Source: Palleronia marisminoris
GTDB taxonomy: Bacteria > Pseudomonadota > Alphaproteobacteria > Rhodobacterales > Rhodobacteraceae
Length of the DNA: 64,000 nt
NCBI RefSeq assembly: GCF_900172315.1
Contig: NZ_FWFV01000001.1
Span: 372,001-436,000 of the forward strand
Direction of reading: 5' to 3'
The notes under the pieces are model-generated. The model did no database searches. It was not told the DNA's origin and worked only from the letters and a program-made list of their open reading frames with translations. A program made the translations under genes and the position numbers. Below are positions 1 to 10,911 of the stretch, piece by piece. The first letter of the stretch is position 1. Each line of letters begins with the position of its first letter.

Positions 1-2
1 AA

Positions 3-386
3 ATCGAGAACAATGCTCAGGGCATCCTGGGCTACGTGGTCCGCTGGGTGGATCACGGCGTCGGCTGTTCCAAGGTGCCCGACATCCACGATGTTGGCCT
101 GATGGAGGACCGCGCGACCTGTCGGATCTCCAGCCAGGCGCTGGCGAACTGGCTGCATCACGGCGTCGTCTCGGAAGATCGCGTGATGGAGGTCATGAAG
201 AAGATGGCCAAGGTCGTGGACCAGCAAAACGCCGGCGACCCCGGCTATCAACCGATGGCCCCAGCCTATGACGGCCCCGCCTTCAAGGCCGCCTGCGACC
301 TCGTCTTCAAGGGGCGCGAGCAGCCGTCGGGCTATACCGAACCCGTGCTTCACGACCGCCGGCAGGAAAAGAAGGCGCGCGGTTAA
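3..386 (+). CDS. glcB: Malate synthase G, C-terminal fragment
   Basis: The reading frame is already open at the left edge, so only the last 127 residues are present. Malate synthase G condenses glyoxylate with acetyl-CoA to malate in the cytoplasm (glyoxylate/glycolate use). The fragment carries the typical C-terminal family text, with a [10 protein letters not shown] block, [21 protein letters not shown], a QNAGDP block and GYTEPVLH near the end. The stop is TAA. The following gene has a Shine-Dalgarno sequence 5 bases after this stop, so the two are probably co-transcribed. The family assignment is recall-based but the conserved blocks are clear. Confidence 0.92.
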   Translation: MENNAQGILGYVVRWVDHGVGCSKVPDIHDVGLMEDRATCRISSQALANWLHHGVVSEDRVMEVMKKMAKVVDQQNAGDPGYQPMAPAYDGPAFKAACDLVFKGREQPSGYTEPVLHDRRQEKKARG

Positions 387-401
387 CCCAAGGAGATGCC
401 C

Positions 402-824
402 ATGACCCTTACCCTCGACCAGGCCCGCGCGGCCATTCGCGGCACGTTCGAAGCGGGTGGCGAAGCCGGCTTCAAGCCGCTTTCGGCCATCGTGCTTGAT
501 GCTGGCGGCAACGTGCTGGCCTTTGAGCGGCAGGACGGCTCGAGCCCCGGCAAGTTCGCCATCGCCCACGGCAAGGCCTACGGGGCGGTGATGCTCGGGA
601 TGCCGAGTTCAGCTCTGATGGCGCGGGCCGAGAAGCAGCCCTACTTTGTCGCGGCGCTGAACGGCGCCTATGGCGGCGCGGTCATCCCCGTCCCCGGCGG
701 CATCCTCATCAAGGACGGCGACGCGGTCATCGGAGCGCTCGGCGTCACCGGCGACACGTCCGACAACGATGTCGACGCAGGCATGAAGGGGCTGTCTGCC
801 GCAGGACTGACGGGCGAGGCCTGA
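402..824 (+). CDS. GlcG/HbpS-type haem-degrading domain protein (DUF336)
   Basis: This 140-residue cytoplasmic protein has the GlcG/HbpS fold signature: an N-terminal helix with alternating Ala/Arg, then PLSAIVLDAGGNVLAFERQDG, then a Gly-rich stretch with GGILIKDGDAVIGALGVTGD near residues 100-118. Family members are small and of uncertain biochemical role; some bind haem. GlcG genes commonly accompany glycolate/malate synthase genes, as here. An in-frame ATG lies at 396, but AGGAG (391-395) abuts it, so the ATG at 402, six bases after the Shine-Dalgarno, is the better start. An inverted repeat follows the gene. Confidence 0.85.
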   Translation: MTLTLDQARAAIRGTFEAGGEAGFKPLSAIVLDAGGNVLAFERQDGSSPGKFAIAHGKAYGAVMLGMPSSALMARAEKQPYFVAALNGAYGGAVIPVPGGILIKDGDAVIGALGVTGDTSDNDVDAGMKGLSAAGLTGEA

Positions 825-853
825 TCCGCACGCTGCCAAGATGCGCATCGCGA

Positions 854-881
854 CTGCCCGGTTTTCCCGCGAACCGGGCAG
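854..881 (+). terminator. Hairpin after glcB-glcG, terminator-like
   Basis: CTGCCCGGTT at 854-863 pairs with AACCGGGCAG at 872-881, a perfect 10-bp stem with an 8-base loop, 30 bases after the GlcG stop. No clear T-run follows, so it may end transcription only partly or protect the 3' end. Confidence 0.5.
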
Positions 882-982
882 AGGCGTGTGACGCGCGGTG
901 CCTGTGCGCTGGCGGGGGTGAACAGCGGCGCGGAAATGCTTAACCTACGGACCACGCGCCCACAAACAGAGAGCCCTCGGAC

Positions 983-1762
983 ATGACCCGCCCCCTCGTC
1001 GGCATCATCGGCAATCACCACCTCATCAACGACGCCTACGAGATTCACGGCGGCGGCAAGATGAATTCCGAGGCGATCGCCCATGTGACCGGCGCACTCC
1101 CCCTCATCGTTCCCGGCGATCCCGACATCGTCGACATCGAAGAGATGATGGAGGTCTGCGACGGCTTCCTCTTCACCGGCGGCCGCCCGAACGTCCACCC
1201 CGAGGAGTACGGCCACGAAGAGACCGTCGCCCACGGCGCCTTCGACCGCCCCCGCGATCGCGTGGCCCTGCCCCTGATCCGCGCGCTGACCGAGCGCGGG
1301 CAGCCCTACCTCGGCATCTGCCGCGGCTACCAAGAGGTCGCGGTGGCCTTCGGGTCGACCCTCCACCCCGAGATACGCGAACTCCCGGGACGGATGAATC
1401 ACCGGATGCCCCCGGACGGGACGATAGAGGAGAAGTTTGCCCTCCGTCACGAGGTCACCTTCACCGAGGGCGGCCCGTTCCATCGGCTGATGGGGGCGCA
1501 GACGGTGATGACCAACACCCTGCACGGCCAGGGCGTGATCGAACCCGGCCCCCGCTTCGTGATCGACGGACGCGCTCCGGACGGCACGCCCGAGGCCTCC
1601 TACATCCAGGGCGCTCGCGGCTTCACGATGTCGGTGCAGTGGCACCCCGAATACAACGCGACGCAGGACGAGGTCTCGCGCAGGCTGTTCGGCGCGTTCG
1701 GCGATGCCCTGCGCGCCTGGCGGGACGAGCGCCTTCGCGTACCCACCCGCGCGATCGCCTGA
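983..1762 (+). CDS. Class I glutamine amidotransferase-like hydrolase (peptidase C26, PuuD-like)
   Basis: This 259-residue cytoplasmic protein has a class-I amidotransferase-type triad: Cys113 in LGICRGYQ, and His221 with Glu223 in the QWHPEY motif. A GFLFTGG strand-turn lies at 61-67. Peptidase C26 members such as gamma-glutamyl-GABA hydrolase cleave gamma-glutamyl amides in polyamine breakdown. No other polyamine genes are nearby, so the substrate is open. The ATG follows an AGAG-containing leader. It runs convergently into the small gene ending at 1775, with 12 bases between stops. Confidence 0.85.
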   Translation: MTRPLVGIIGNHHLINDAYEIHGGGKMNSEAIAHVTGALPLIVPGDPDIVDIEEMMEVCDGFLFTGGRPNVHPEEYGHEETVAHGAFDRPRDRVALPLIRALTERGQPYLGICRGYQEVAVAFGSTLHPEIRELPGRMNHRMPPDGTIEEKFALRHEVTFTEGGPFHRLMGAQTVMTNTLHGQGVIEPGPRFVIDGRAPDGTPEASYIQGARGFTMSVQWHPEYNATQDEVSRRLFGAFGDALRAWRDERLRVPTRAIA

Positions 1763-1774
1763 CCCGAGGCGGGG

Positions 1775-2050
1775 TCAGATCCCCGGCGGGGCGATCAGTT
1801 CGCCCGCGCGATCAAGGGCATAGACCCGGCGCTCGGGCGTTTCCGGCAGACCGCACGCGACGATCAGCCAGACTTGGCCCTCGCCCGGTCGGGCGGCGCA
1901 ATTGCGCGTTTCGGTGCCCGGCACTTCAGAGACGTAGATCGCCGCCGCACGCGCAAGTGCATCGCCTTCTTCCGGCCGAGCGGCGCCCAGCCGATAGCCC
2001 AACACTGCGGCCGTCAGGCAAAGTGCTGCCAGCGGAATGACGAACCGCAC
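1775..2050 (-). CDS. Small membrane-anchored or secreted protein of unknown function
   Basis: This is a 91-residue frame beginning with the GTG at 2050. Residues 1-20 form a hydrophobic segment (VIPLAALCLTAAVLGYRLGA) that reads as a signal anchor. The remainder is soluble with two cysteines, in NCAARPGEG and VACGLPETPERRVY, which may form a disulfide in the periplasm. I do not recognise the family. The frame is open far upstream, but the translation there is arginine-rich out-of-frame reading of the Hint gene. The GTG lacks a good Shine-Dalgarno of its own; a 14-codon frame with a strong one ends five bases upstream, suggesting coupled translation. Confidence 0.55.
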   Translation of the reverse strand: MRFVIPLAALCLTAAVLGYRLGAARPEEGDALARAAAIYVSEVPGTETRNCAARPGEGQVWLIVACGLPETPERRVYALDRAGELIAPPGI

Positions 2051-2055
2051 GTCCG

Positions 2056-2100
2056 TCAGCGGTCCGCTCCCACCTGCGGAAGTCCGGTCGATCGGCGCAT
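2056..2100 (-). CDS. Possible 14-codon leader ORF upstream of the small membrane protein
   Basis: An ATG at 2100 lies four bases after a strong GGAGGA and opens a 14-codon frame ending in TGA at 2056-2058. The GTG of the downstream gene is five bases further on. It could be a coupling leader. Alternatively the true start is this ATG and a frameshift (real or a sequencing error) joins the two frames. Confidence 0.3.
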   Translation of the reverse strand: MRRSTGLPQVGADR

Positions 2101-2154
2101 GGGATCCTCCGTATTCTGGCGTCCACCCGATAGGTAGCCAAGTTCTGGAGAAGG

Positions 2155-3222
2155 TCACGGCCGGAGGAGCGCGGCCTCGAAACGCCTCAGGCTCCGCCGG
2201 GCCGACTGGATGCCTTGGAGGGCCGAAAGATCGGCCAGTTCGGGGAAGATCTCGAGGATCTCGGCCCGCTGCGCCGCGTCCAGCCCCCGCATCGAGTAAT
2301 GGCCAGGCTGGAAGCTCTCCGTCCAGGCACCATCGCCCAGGATGACCTCGTGCCGCTCGAACATGATGTGGATATATTCGACCGCCGGTGCCTCGACCTG
2401 ATCGACCCCGTCGAAATGGCACAGGTCCTTGGCGGCGACCAGCACCTCGCGCTCTTCGAAATAGAGCGCCGCCTGATCCGAAGCCGTCAGCATCCTGTGG
2501 TTCGGGCTGACCCTCATGTCGCGCTCGGGCAACCCCATCCCGAGCGACCCCTTGCGGATCAGCACGGGGTTGAGCGCGGGCTGCCGTCGCAACATTCCCC
2601 CGTCGAGCAGCTTGCGACCCACCCATGCAATCCGCTGGACCCCGTTGTCGCGGGTGATGACGCGCTCGCCGACCTGTAGCCGTTCGACCGGGATCTCGCC
2701 CATCGGGGTGGTGATCAGGGTGCCGGGAGTGAAGCAGATCACGATCTCCTCGATGTCCGAGAAGTTGATGTTCGCCCATTGGTTGGTCGTCGAATTGTAG
2801 AGCTGGATCTGACCGTTGAACCCGTTGTCGTCGGGATTCTTCACGAGGTTCGTGATCGCGTAGCCGTCCTTGAGCAGCCCCGAGATATCCAGAACGTCAT
2901 TGTCGTGGCCGCCGCGGTTGCCGTTGACGGTCGTGTTGTTCACGCCAGAGCTGCCGAGGGTGATGACGAATCGGTCGGCCCCGTCGCCACCGTTCAGGTT
3001 GTCGTTGTCGCCGCCACCAATGATCGTGTCGTCGCCGTCGCCCCCATCCACGAAGTCGTTGCCGTCTCCGGCGATGATTTCGTCGTCGCCTCGGCCCCCG
3101 TACAGGAAGTCGTTGCCCGCCCCGCCTTTCAGCGTGTCGTTGCCCTTGTCACCGTCGATCCGGTCGTTGCCCGAGGTGCCATTCAGATCGTCGTTGCCTT
3201 TGGTGCCGTAGATGTTCGCCAT
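2155..3222 (-). CDS. RTX calcium-binding repeat protein with C-terminal Hint domain
   Basis: This 355-residue protein has two parts. Residues 6-85 hold about eight GGxGxDxhx-type nonapeptides (GGAGNDFLYGGRGDDEI and similar), which fold as a Ca2+-bound beta-roll outside the cell. From Cys163 (ICFTPGTLITTPMG) to about residue 310 is a Hint (hedgehog/intein) domain, with the RVSPNHRM block near the position of the conserved intein histidine motif. RTX proteins are usually exported by type I secretion without a cleaved signal peptide; none is visible here and no ABC/HlyD/TolC genes are adjacent. RTX-Hint proteins are frequent in roseobacters, but their role is not established. Confidence 0.85.
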   Translation of the reverse strand: MANIYGTKGNDDLNGTSGNDRIDGDKGNDTLKGGAGNDFLYGGRGDDEIIAGDGNDFVDGGDGDDTIIGGGDNDNLNGGDGADRFVITLGSSGVNNTTVNGNRGGHDNDVLDISGLLKDGYAITNLVKNPDDNGFNGQIQLYNSTTNQWANINFSDIEEIVICFTPGTLITTPMGEIPVERLQVGERVITRDNGVQRIAWVGRKLLDGGMLRRQPALNPVLIRKGSLGMGLPERDMRVSPNHRMLTASDQAALYFEEREVLVAAKDLCHFDGVDQVEAPAVEYIHIMFERHEVILGDGAWTESFQPGHYSMRGLDAAQRAEILEIFPELADLSALQGIQSARRSLRRFEAALLRP

Positions 3223-3345
3223 ACCTGAGACCTTTTCAGCTTGGCCACGCTGGCCGCGGCAGCGCGAACGTACCTTTGAATTCGTTATCGGGCGTTTAAT
3301 GTGTCCGCGAGGATCGGCACCTGCACGCGCGGACCGCCCAAGCTC

Positions 3346-4014
3346 TCAGCCCGCTGGCAGGAGGCTGTCGGCAAGGTCCGGCAAATCGGCGAAATGATCC
3401 AGCATCGCATCCGGTCCAAGACGACTCACGCCCTGCCCCTCGGGGCCGAAACCGACCAGCACGATCGGGACGCCGGCGGCGCGGGCCGTGTTCACGTCCG
3501 TCTCGGTATCGCCGACGAAGATCGACCGCGCCGGATCGCCGCCGGCCCGCCGGACGGCCTCTAGGTACGTCTCGGGGTCGGGCTTGCGGACGGGCAGCGT
3601 GTCGGCCCCCACGATGGTCGGCAGGACGTGGAACGTGCCCATCTCTTCCATCAGGCGGATCGCGAACCGCTCGGGCTTGTTGGTGCAGATCGCCACGGCG
3701 AAGCCGCGGTTCTTGAGCGTCTCGACGGCGCCCCAGGCGCCATCGTAGGGGCGCGAGTGCACCGCGATAGCGGCGCCGTAGGCTTCGAGCAGCTTGGGGT
3801 AGTCGGCCTCGATCTCGGCATTCCCGCCGGCGCCGCAGCGCGAGAACCCTTCGGTCAGCATCGCCCGCCCGCCCCGGAAGGCGACCGCAGCGTCGGCTTC
3901 GGGGTCCAGCACATCGCCGAGACCCCGCGCGCGGAAACAGGCGTTGGCGGCCGCGACCAGATCGGCAGAGGTATCGACGAGCGTTCCGTCCAGATCGAAC
4001 ACGACCGTGCGCAT
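3346..4014 (-). CDS. gph: Phosphoglycolate phosphatase (HAD family)
   Basis: This 222-residue HAD hydrolase starts MRTVVFDLDGTLVDTS, which provides the DxD nucleophile/acid pair. It has the ICTNKPE (motif II/Thr) and RKPDPETY (motif III/Lys) blocks and ends with the metal-binding VGDTETDV motif. Phosphoglycolate phosphatases dephosphorylate 2-phosphoglycolate from oxygenase activity or DNA repair. Other small phosphosugars remain possible because HAD specificity is hard to read from sequence. The ATG at 4014 fits AAGGA better than the upstream ATG at 4026, which abuts that sequence. It is divergent from glmU. Confidence 0.85.
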   Translation of the reverse strand: MRTVVFDLDGTLVDTSADLVAAANACFRARGLGDVLDPEADAAVAFRGGRAMLTEGFSRCGAGGNAEIEADYPKLLEAYGAAIAVHSRPYDGAWGAVETLKNRGFAVAICTNKPERFAIRLMEEMGTFHVLPTIVGADTLPVRKPDPETYLEAVRRAGGDPARSIFVGDTETDVNTARAAGVPIVLVGFGPEGQGVSRLGPDAMLDHFADLPDLADSLLPAG

Positions 4015-4125
4015 GCGGGCTTCCATCCTTTTTGTAACGAGGCGCAATCGGGGTTGATCGCGGCGCTATTTTAACCTTTTGCGCAGAGGCGTAGAACGCC
4101 GGCTAGCAGAAGGAAAGGCCCACAC

Positions 4126-5475
4126 ATGCCCTCTCACCTGATCGTCCTGGCCGCGGGCCAGGGCTCTCGGATGATGTCGGACCTGCCCAAGGTCTTGCAC
4201 CGTGTCGGCCACGCGCCGCTTTTCGTTCACGCGCTTCGGGCGGGTGCGGCGCTCGACCCGGATCGCCGCGTCCTGGTCGCAGGCGTCGGCGCCGAAGCGG
4301 TGCGCGCCGAAGCCGCCGAGCATGACGAGGGCCTGAGCGTGGTCCTGCAGGAAGAACAGCTTGGCACCGCCCATGCCGTCGCGCAGGCCCGCGAGGCGCT
4401 GAAGGATGCCACCGGCGACGTCTTCATCCTGTATGGCGATACCCCGTTCATCCGGCCCGAGACCCTGTCGATGATGGCCGCCGCCCGCACGGGCGGTGCC
4501 GCGGTCGTGGTGCTGGGCTTCGAGGCTGCCGATCCGGGCCGCTACGGTCGGCTGGTGGTGGAGGGCGGCGACCTGACCCGCATCGTCGAATACAAGGACG
4601 CGACCGAGGCCGAGCGCGCGATCACCCTGTGCAACTCGGGGGTCATCTGCGCGGATGCCGAGGTCCTGTTCGACCTGATCGACGCGGTCGGCAACGACAA
4701 TGCCAGCGGAGAATTCTACCTCACCGACATCGTGGGCATCGCGCGCGACCGCGGCCTGCGCTGCGCCGCCGTCACCTGCGACGAGTCCGAGACCATGGGC
4801 ATCAACACCCGCGCCGAGCTCGCGCGGGGCGAGGCGATCTTCCAGGCCCGCCGCCGGGCCGAGGCGCTCGAGGACGGCGTGACCCTGACCGCCCCCGACA
4901 CCGTCTTCTTCGCCTACGACACCCACCTGGGCCGCGACGCGCTCATCGAGCCGCATGTCGTCTTCGGCCCGGACGTCACCGTGGAATCCGGCGCCACGAT
5001 CCGCGCCTTCAGCCATCTCGAAGGCTGCCATGTCGGCGCCCGAGCAGTGGTCGGCCCCTATGCCCGCCTGCGCCCCGGGGCCGAGCTTGGGAACGACTCG
5101 AAGGTCGGCAACTTCGTCGAGATCAAGTCGGCCGAGATCGGCGAAGGCGCCAAGGTGAACCACCTGACCTATATCGGCGATGCCACCGTAGGCGAGGGAG
5201 CGAATATCGGCGCGGGCACCGTGACCTGCAACTACGACGGCGTGTTCAAGCACCGGACCGAGATCGGCGCGCGCGCGTTCATCGGCTCGTCCACCATGCT
5301 GGTGGCGCCGATCCGTGTGGGTGCCGAGGCGATGACCGGCTCGGGCTCGGTCATCACCAGCGACGTGCCGGACGGGGCCCTTGCCCTCGGCCGGGCGCGG
5401 CAGGTGGTGAAAGAGGGGCTGGCCCGGAAACTGATGACCAAGCTGCGGTCGGCAAAGAGCAAGAGGACCAACTGA
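4126..5475 (+). CDS. glmU: Bifunctional GlcN-1-P acetyltransferase / GlcNAc-1-P uridylyltransferase
   Basis: This 449-residue cytoplasmic enzyme makes the last two steps to UDP-GlcNAc, the precursor of peptidoglycan and lipid A. The N-terminal nucleotidyltransferase half begins with LAAGQGSRM and PKVLH and has QLGTAHAV and GDTPFI blocks. The C-terminal half is a left-handed beta-helix with repeated hexapeptides (VGNFVEIKSAEIG, VNHLTYIGDATVG, NIGAGTVTCNYDG) containing the acetyltransferase site. Length matches the family. Its TGA overlaps the ATG of glmS by one base (TGATG), so the pair is translationally coupled. Confidence 0.97.
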   Translation: MPSHLIVLAAGQGSRMMSDLPKVLHRVGHAPLFVHALRAGAALDPDRRVLVAGVGAEAVRAEAAEHDEGLSVVLQEEQLGTAHAVAQAREALKDATGDVFILYGDTPFIRPETLSMMAAARTGGAAVVVLGFEAADPGRYGRLVVEGGDLTRIVEYKDATEAERAITLCNSGVICADAEVLFDLIDAVGNDNASGEFYLTDIVGIARDRGLRCAAVTCDESETMGINTRAELARGEAIFQARRRAEALEDGVTLTAPDTVFFAYDTHLGRDALIEPHVVFGPDVTVESGATIRAFSHLEGCHVGARAVVGPYARLRPGAELGNDSKVGNFVEIKSAEIGEGAKVNHLTYIGDATVGEGANIGAGTVTCNYDGVFKHRTEIGARAFIGSSTMLVAPIRVGAEAMTGSGSVITSDVPDGALALGRARQVVKEGLARKLMTKLRSAKSKRTN

Positions 5476-7286
5476 TGTGCGGGATTGTCGGCATTCTGGG
5501 CGAGCACGAAGTCTCGCCCACCATCCTCGAAGCGCTGCGCCGGCTCGAGTATCGCGGCTATGACAGCGCCGGGATCGCGACGATCAACGACGGCGCCCTC
5601 GACCGCCGCCGCGCCGTGGGCAAGCTGGTCAACCTGAGCGATACGCTCGTCCACCACCCGCTGCCTGGCAAGTCCGGGATCGGCCACACCCGCTGGGCCA
5701 CCCACGGCAAGCCGACCGAGGTCAACGCCCACCCCCATCGCGCGGGCTCGGTGGCCGTGGTCCACAATGGCATCATCGAGAACTTCTCGACCCTGCGCAA
5801 AGAGCTGACCGCCGCCAACTACGGCGCGGAATCCGAAACCGATACCGAGATCGTCGCCCTTCTGTGCAAGTCCCACCTCGACCGCGGCGCGACCCCCGTC
5901 GAGGCGGTGAAGCGCACCCTCGCACGGCTCGAAGGGGCCTTCGCGCTGGCCTTCCTCTTCGACGGCGAGGACGACCTGATGATCGCGGCGCGCAAGGGCT
6001 CGCCCCTCGCCATCGCGCATAACGGCCACGAGGCGTTCGTCGGATCGGACGCCATCGCCCTGGCCCCGCTGACCGACCGGCTGATCTACCTCGAGGAAGG
6101 CGACTGGGCCGTCCTGACCCGGACCGAGAGCCACATCTTCGACGAGGCCGGCAACGAGGTCGTGCGCCCCGAGACCCGCATCGCCGAGTCCGCTGCGCAG
6201 GTCGACAAGGGCGGCCACCGGCACTTCATGGCAAAGGAGATCCACGAGCAGCCCGCCGTGATCGCCGCCTGCCTCGACCATTACCTCGATGGCGACGCGA
6301 TACGCCTGAAGGAAGGGCAGATCGATTTCGCCGGGGTCGACCGGATCGTGATGGTGGCCTGCGGCACGGCCTCCTACGCCTGCCACGTCGCGAAATACTG
6401 GTTCGAGGCGCTGGCCCGCGTTCCGGTCGAGATCGACGTCGCGTCCGAGTTCCGCTACCGCGAGCCGCCCATGGGCGAGAACACCATGGCGATCTTCGTC
6501 AGCCAGTCGGGCGAGACGGCCGACACGCTGGCCGCCCTGCGCTACTGCAAGGACAAGGCCAAAACGGTCGCCATCGTGAACGTCGCGGGCTCGTCCATCG
6601 CGCGCGAGGCAGGCACCGCCCTGCCGATCCTTGCCGGGGTCGAGATCGGCGTGGCCTCGACCAAGGCGTTCACCTGCCAGCTGACGGTACTGGCCGTGCT
6701 GGCGCTTCGTGCAGCCCTCGACCGCAAGGAGATCACGCCCGACGCGGCCGCGGCCCACCTGGCCGATCTGCGGAGGATGCCGGCCCTCGTCAGCCAGGCG
6801 ATCGCGACAGAGGACCGGGTGAAGGACATCGCCCGACGGCTGGCCGAGACGCGCGACGTGCTGTTCCTGGGTCGGGGCGCGCTCTATCCGCTGGCGCTCG
6901 AAGGGGCGCTGAAGCTGAAGGAGATCAGCTACATCCACGCCGAAGGCTACGCGAGCGGAGAGCTGAAGCACGGCCCGATCGCGCTGGTGGACGAGACCGT
7001 GCCGATCATCGTCTTCGCGCCCACCGACCACCTGTTCGGCAAGACCGTGTCGAACATGCAGGAGGTGCTGGCCCGCGGCGGCCGGGTCGTGCTCGTGTCC
7101 GATGCCGAGGGGCTGTCGAAGGACGACGAGGCGTGGCGCACGATCGAGATGCCGCGCGTGCCCCCGCTCTGGGCGCCCATCGTCTATGCGGTGCCGGCAC
7201 AGATGATCGCCTACCACACGGCGATCGCGAAGGGCACCGATGCCGACCAGCCGCGTAACCTGGCGAAGTCGGTCACGGTTGAATAA
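5475..7286 (+). CDS. glmS: Glutamine--fructose-6-phosphate aminotransferase (isomerizing)
   Basis: This 603-residue enzyme converts fructose-6-P plus glutamine to glucosamine-6-P, the entry step of amino-sugar synthesis. After Met1, Cys2 (MCGIVGIL) is the N-terminal amidohydrolase nucleophile, followed by TRWATHGKPTEVNAHPH and HNGIIENF. Two SIS isomerase domains follow, with CGTASYA, SQSGETADTLAALR and EGALKLKEISYIHAEGY, and the C-terminus ends with AKSVTVE. Coupling to glmU makes a compact UDP-GlcNAc operon. No glmS-type ribozyme is expected or seen upstream, because the start overlaps glmU. Confidence 0.98.
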   Translation: MCGIVGILGEHEVSPTILEALRRLEYRGYDSAGIATINDGALDRRRAVGKLVNLSDTLVHHPLPGKSGIGHTRWATHGKPTEVNAHPHRAGSVAVVHNGIIENFSTLRKELTAANYGAESETDTEIVALLCKSHLDRGATPVEAVKRTLARLEGAFALAFLFDGEDDLMIAARKGSPLAIAHNGHEAFVGSDAIALAPLTDRLIYLEEGDWAVLTRTESHIFDEAGNEVVRPETRIAESAAQVDKGGHRHFMAKEIHEQPAVIAACLDHYLDGDAIRLKEGQIDFAGVDRIVMVACGTASYACHVAKYWFEALARVPVEIDVASEFRYREPPMGENTMAIFVSQSGETADTLAALRYCKDKAKTVAIVNVAGSSIAREAGTALPILAGVEIGVASTKAFTCQLTVLAVLALRAALDRKEITPDAAAAHLADLRRMPALVSQAIATEDRVKDIARRLAETRDVLFLGRGALYPLALEGALKLKEISYIHAEGYASGELKHGPIALVDETVPIIVFAPTDHLFGKTVSNMQEVLARGGRVVLVSDAEGLSKDDEAWRTIEMPRVPPLWAPIVYAVPAQMIAYHTAIAKGTDADQPRNLAKSVTVE

Positions 7287-7292
7287 CGCGGC

Positions 7293-9311
<2,019 letters not shown>

Positions 9312-9345
9312 GCCTGACCGCGACATACCAAACAGAGAGAGACCC

Positions 9346-10752
9346 ATGAGCAAGGAAGACATGCTGAAGACCATCAAGGATGAAGGCGTCGAATACGTCG
9401 ACATCCGCTTTACCGACCCGCGCGGCACGCTGCAGCACGTGACGGTGATGGCCGACCAGGTGGACGAGGATTTCCTGGACGAAGGCTTCATGTTCGACGG
9501 CTCTTCGATCGCCGGCTGGAAGAGCATCGACCAGTCCGACATGAAACTGATGCCCGATCCGGCATCGGCCTACATGGACCCGTTCTACGCCGAGAAGACA
9601 CTCGCCGTTCACTGCACCGTGTACGAACCCGACACGATGGAGCGCTATGACCGCGACCCGCGCGGCACCGCGCGCAACGCCGAGGAATACCTCAAGGCGT
9701 CCGGCATCGGCGACACCGCCTATATGGGCCCCGAGGCCGAGTTCTTCCTGTTCGACGACGTCCGCTACTCGGTCTCGATGAACAAGGTGTCCTACCAGGT
9801 CGACGCCGCCGACGGTGCGTGGAACAGCGACGCCGAGTTCGAGAGCGGCAACATGGGCCACCGTCCCGGCATCAAGGGCGGCTACTTTCCGGTGAACCCG
9901 GTGGACGACGCGCAGGACCTGCGCTCGGAAATGCTGTCGACGATGAAGCGCATGGGCATGAAGGTCGACAAGCACCACCACGAGGTCGCGTCCTGCCAGC
10001 ACGAGCTGGGCCTGATCTTCGGGACCCTGACCGACCAGGCCGACCAGCTTCAGAAGTACAAGTACGTCATCCAGAACGTTGCCCACGCCTACGGCAAGTC
10101 GGCCACGTTCATGCCCAAGCCCATCGCGGGCGACAACGGCACCGGGATGCACGTCAACATGTCGATCTGGAAGGACGGCAAGCCGCTGTTCGCGGGCGAC
10201 AAGTATGCCGACCTGTCGGACGAGGCGCTGTGGTATATCGGCGGGATCCTGAAGCACGCCAAGGCCCTGAACGCGTTCACCAACCCGACGACGAACTCGT
10301 ACAAGCGCCTGATCCCCGGCTTCGAGGCCCCCGTCCTGCGCGCCTACTCGGCCCGCAACCGCTCGGGCTGCGTCCGTATTCCGTGGGCCGAGTCGCCCAA
10401 GGCCAAGCGCGTCGAGGCCCGCTTCCCCGACCCGGCCGCGAACCCCTACCTGTGCTTCGCGGCGCTTCTGATGGCCGGCCTCGACGGGATCAAGAACAAG
10501 ATCAATCCGGGCGAAGCCATGGACAAGGATCTCTACGATCTGCCCCCCGAAGAGCTGAAAGGCATCCCGACGGTCTGCCACAGCCTGCGTGAGGCGATGA
10601 CCGAGCTCGAGGCCGACATGGACTTCCTGACCGCCGGCGATGTTTTCACGAAGGACCAGATCCAGGGCTACATGGATCTCAAGTGGCAAGAGATCTACGC
10701 CTACGAGCACACGCCGCACCCGATCGAGTTCAAGATGTATTACAGCTGCTGA
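9346..10752 (+). CDS. glnA: Glutamine synthetase, type I
   Basis: This 468-residue dodecameric cytoplasmic enzyme forms glutamine from glutamate, ammonia and ATP. Family blocks include [25 protein letters not shown], the ATP-binding [16 protein letters not shown] and [25 protein letters not shown]. Tyr397 in LYDLPPEE is the adenylylation site of the GSI-beta class, so activity is probably switched by GlnE in concert with the P-II protein encoded just upstream. A GAGAGAG Shine-Dalgarno precedes the ATG, and a hairpin terminator follows. Confidence 0.98.
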   Translation: MSKEDMLKTIKDEGVEYVDIRFTDPRGTLQHVTVMADQVDEDFLDEGFMFDGSSIAGWKSIDQSDMKLMPDPASAYMDPFYAEKTLAVHCTVYEPDTMERYDRDPRGTARNAEEYLKASGIGDTAYMGPEAEFFLFDDVRYSVSMNKVSYQVDAADGAWNSDAEFESGNMGHRPGIKGGYFPVNPVDDAQDLRSEMLSTMKRMGMKVDKHHHEVASCQHELGLIFGTLTDQADQLQKYKYVIQNVAHAYGKSATFMPKPIAGDNGTGMHVNMSIWKDGKPLFAGDKYADLSDEALWYIGGILKHAKALNAFTNPTTNSYKRLIPGFEAPVLRAYSARNRSGCVRIPWAESPKAKRVEARFPDPAANPYLCFAALLMAGLDGIKNKINPGEAMDKDLYDLPPEELKGIPTVCHSLREAMTELEADMDFLTAGDVFTKDQIQGYMDLKWQEIYAYEHTPHPIEFKMYYSC

Positions 10753-10775
10753 ACCGGCCAACCGGAAAGCTATTG

Positions 10776-10802
10776 AGGGGCGTCCGCAGTGGCGCCCCTT
10801 TC
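10776..10802 (+). terminator. Terminator after glnA
   Basis: AGGGGCG at 10776-10782 pairs with CGCCCCT at 10793-10799 around a 10-base loop, followed by a short T-stretch, 24 bases after the glnA stop. Confidence 0.7.
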
Positions 10803-10911
10803 CCGTTTCCGCGCTCCGCGCGGTGATGAGAACGAAATGTAAACGGGTCGCTGGAATGCTCTGCTTAGCCGTCACGCCTGGGATCTGGCGCGACACAGCA
10901 GGGGGAACACC

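Noticed and set aside
1775-2779. Full-length 334-codon reading of the small membrane protein frame
   Set aside because: The first ~240 codons are an out-of-frame reading of the Hint gene; only the C-terminal 91 residues look like protein.
5232-7217. Minus-strand open frame of 661 codons opposite glmS
   Set aside because: Antisense to an intact glmS, with no protein-like motifs.
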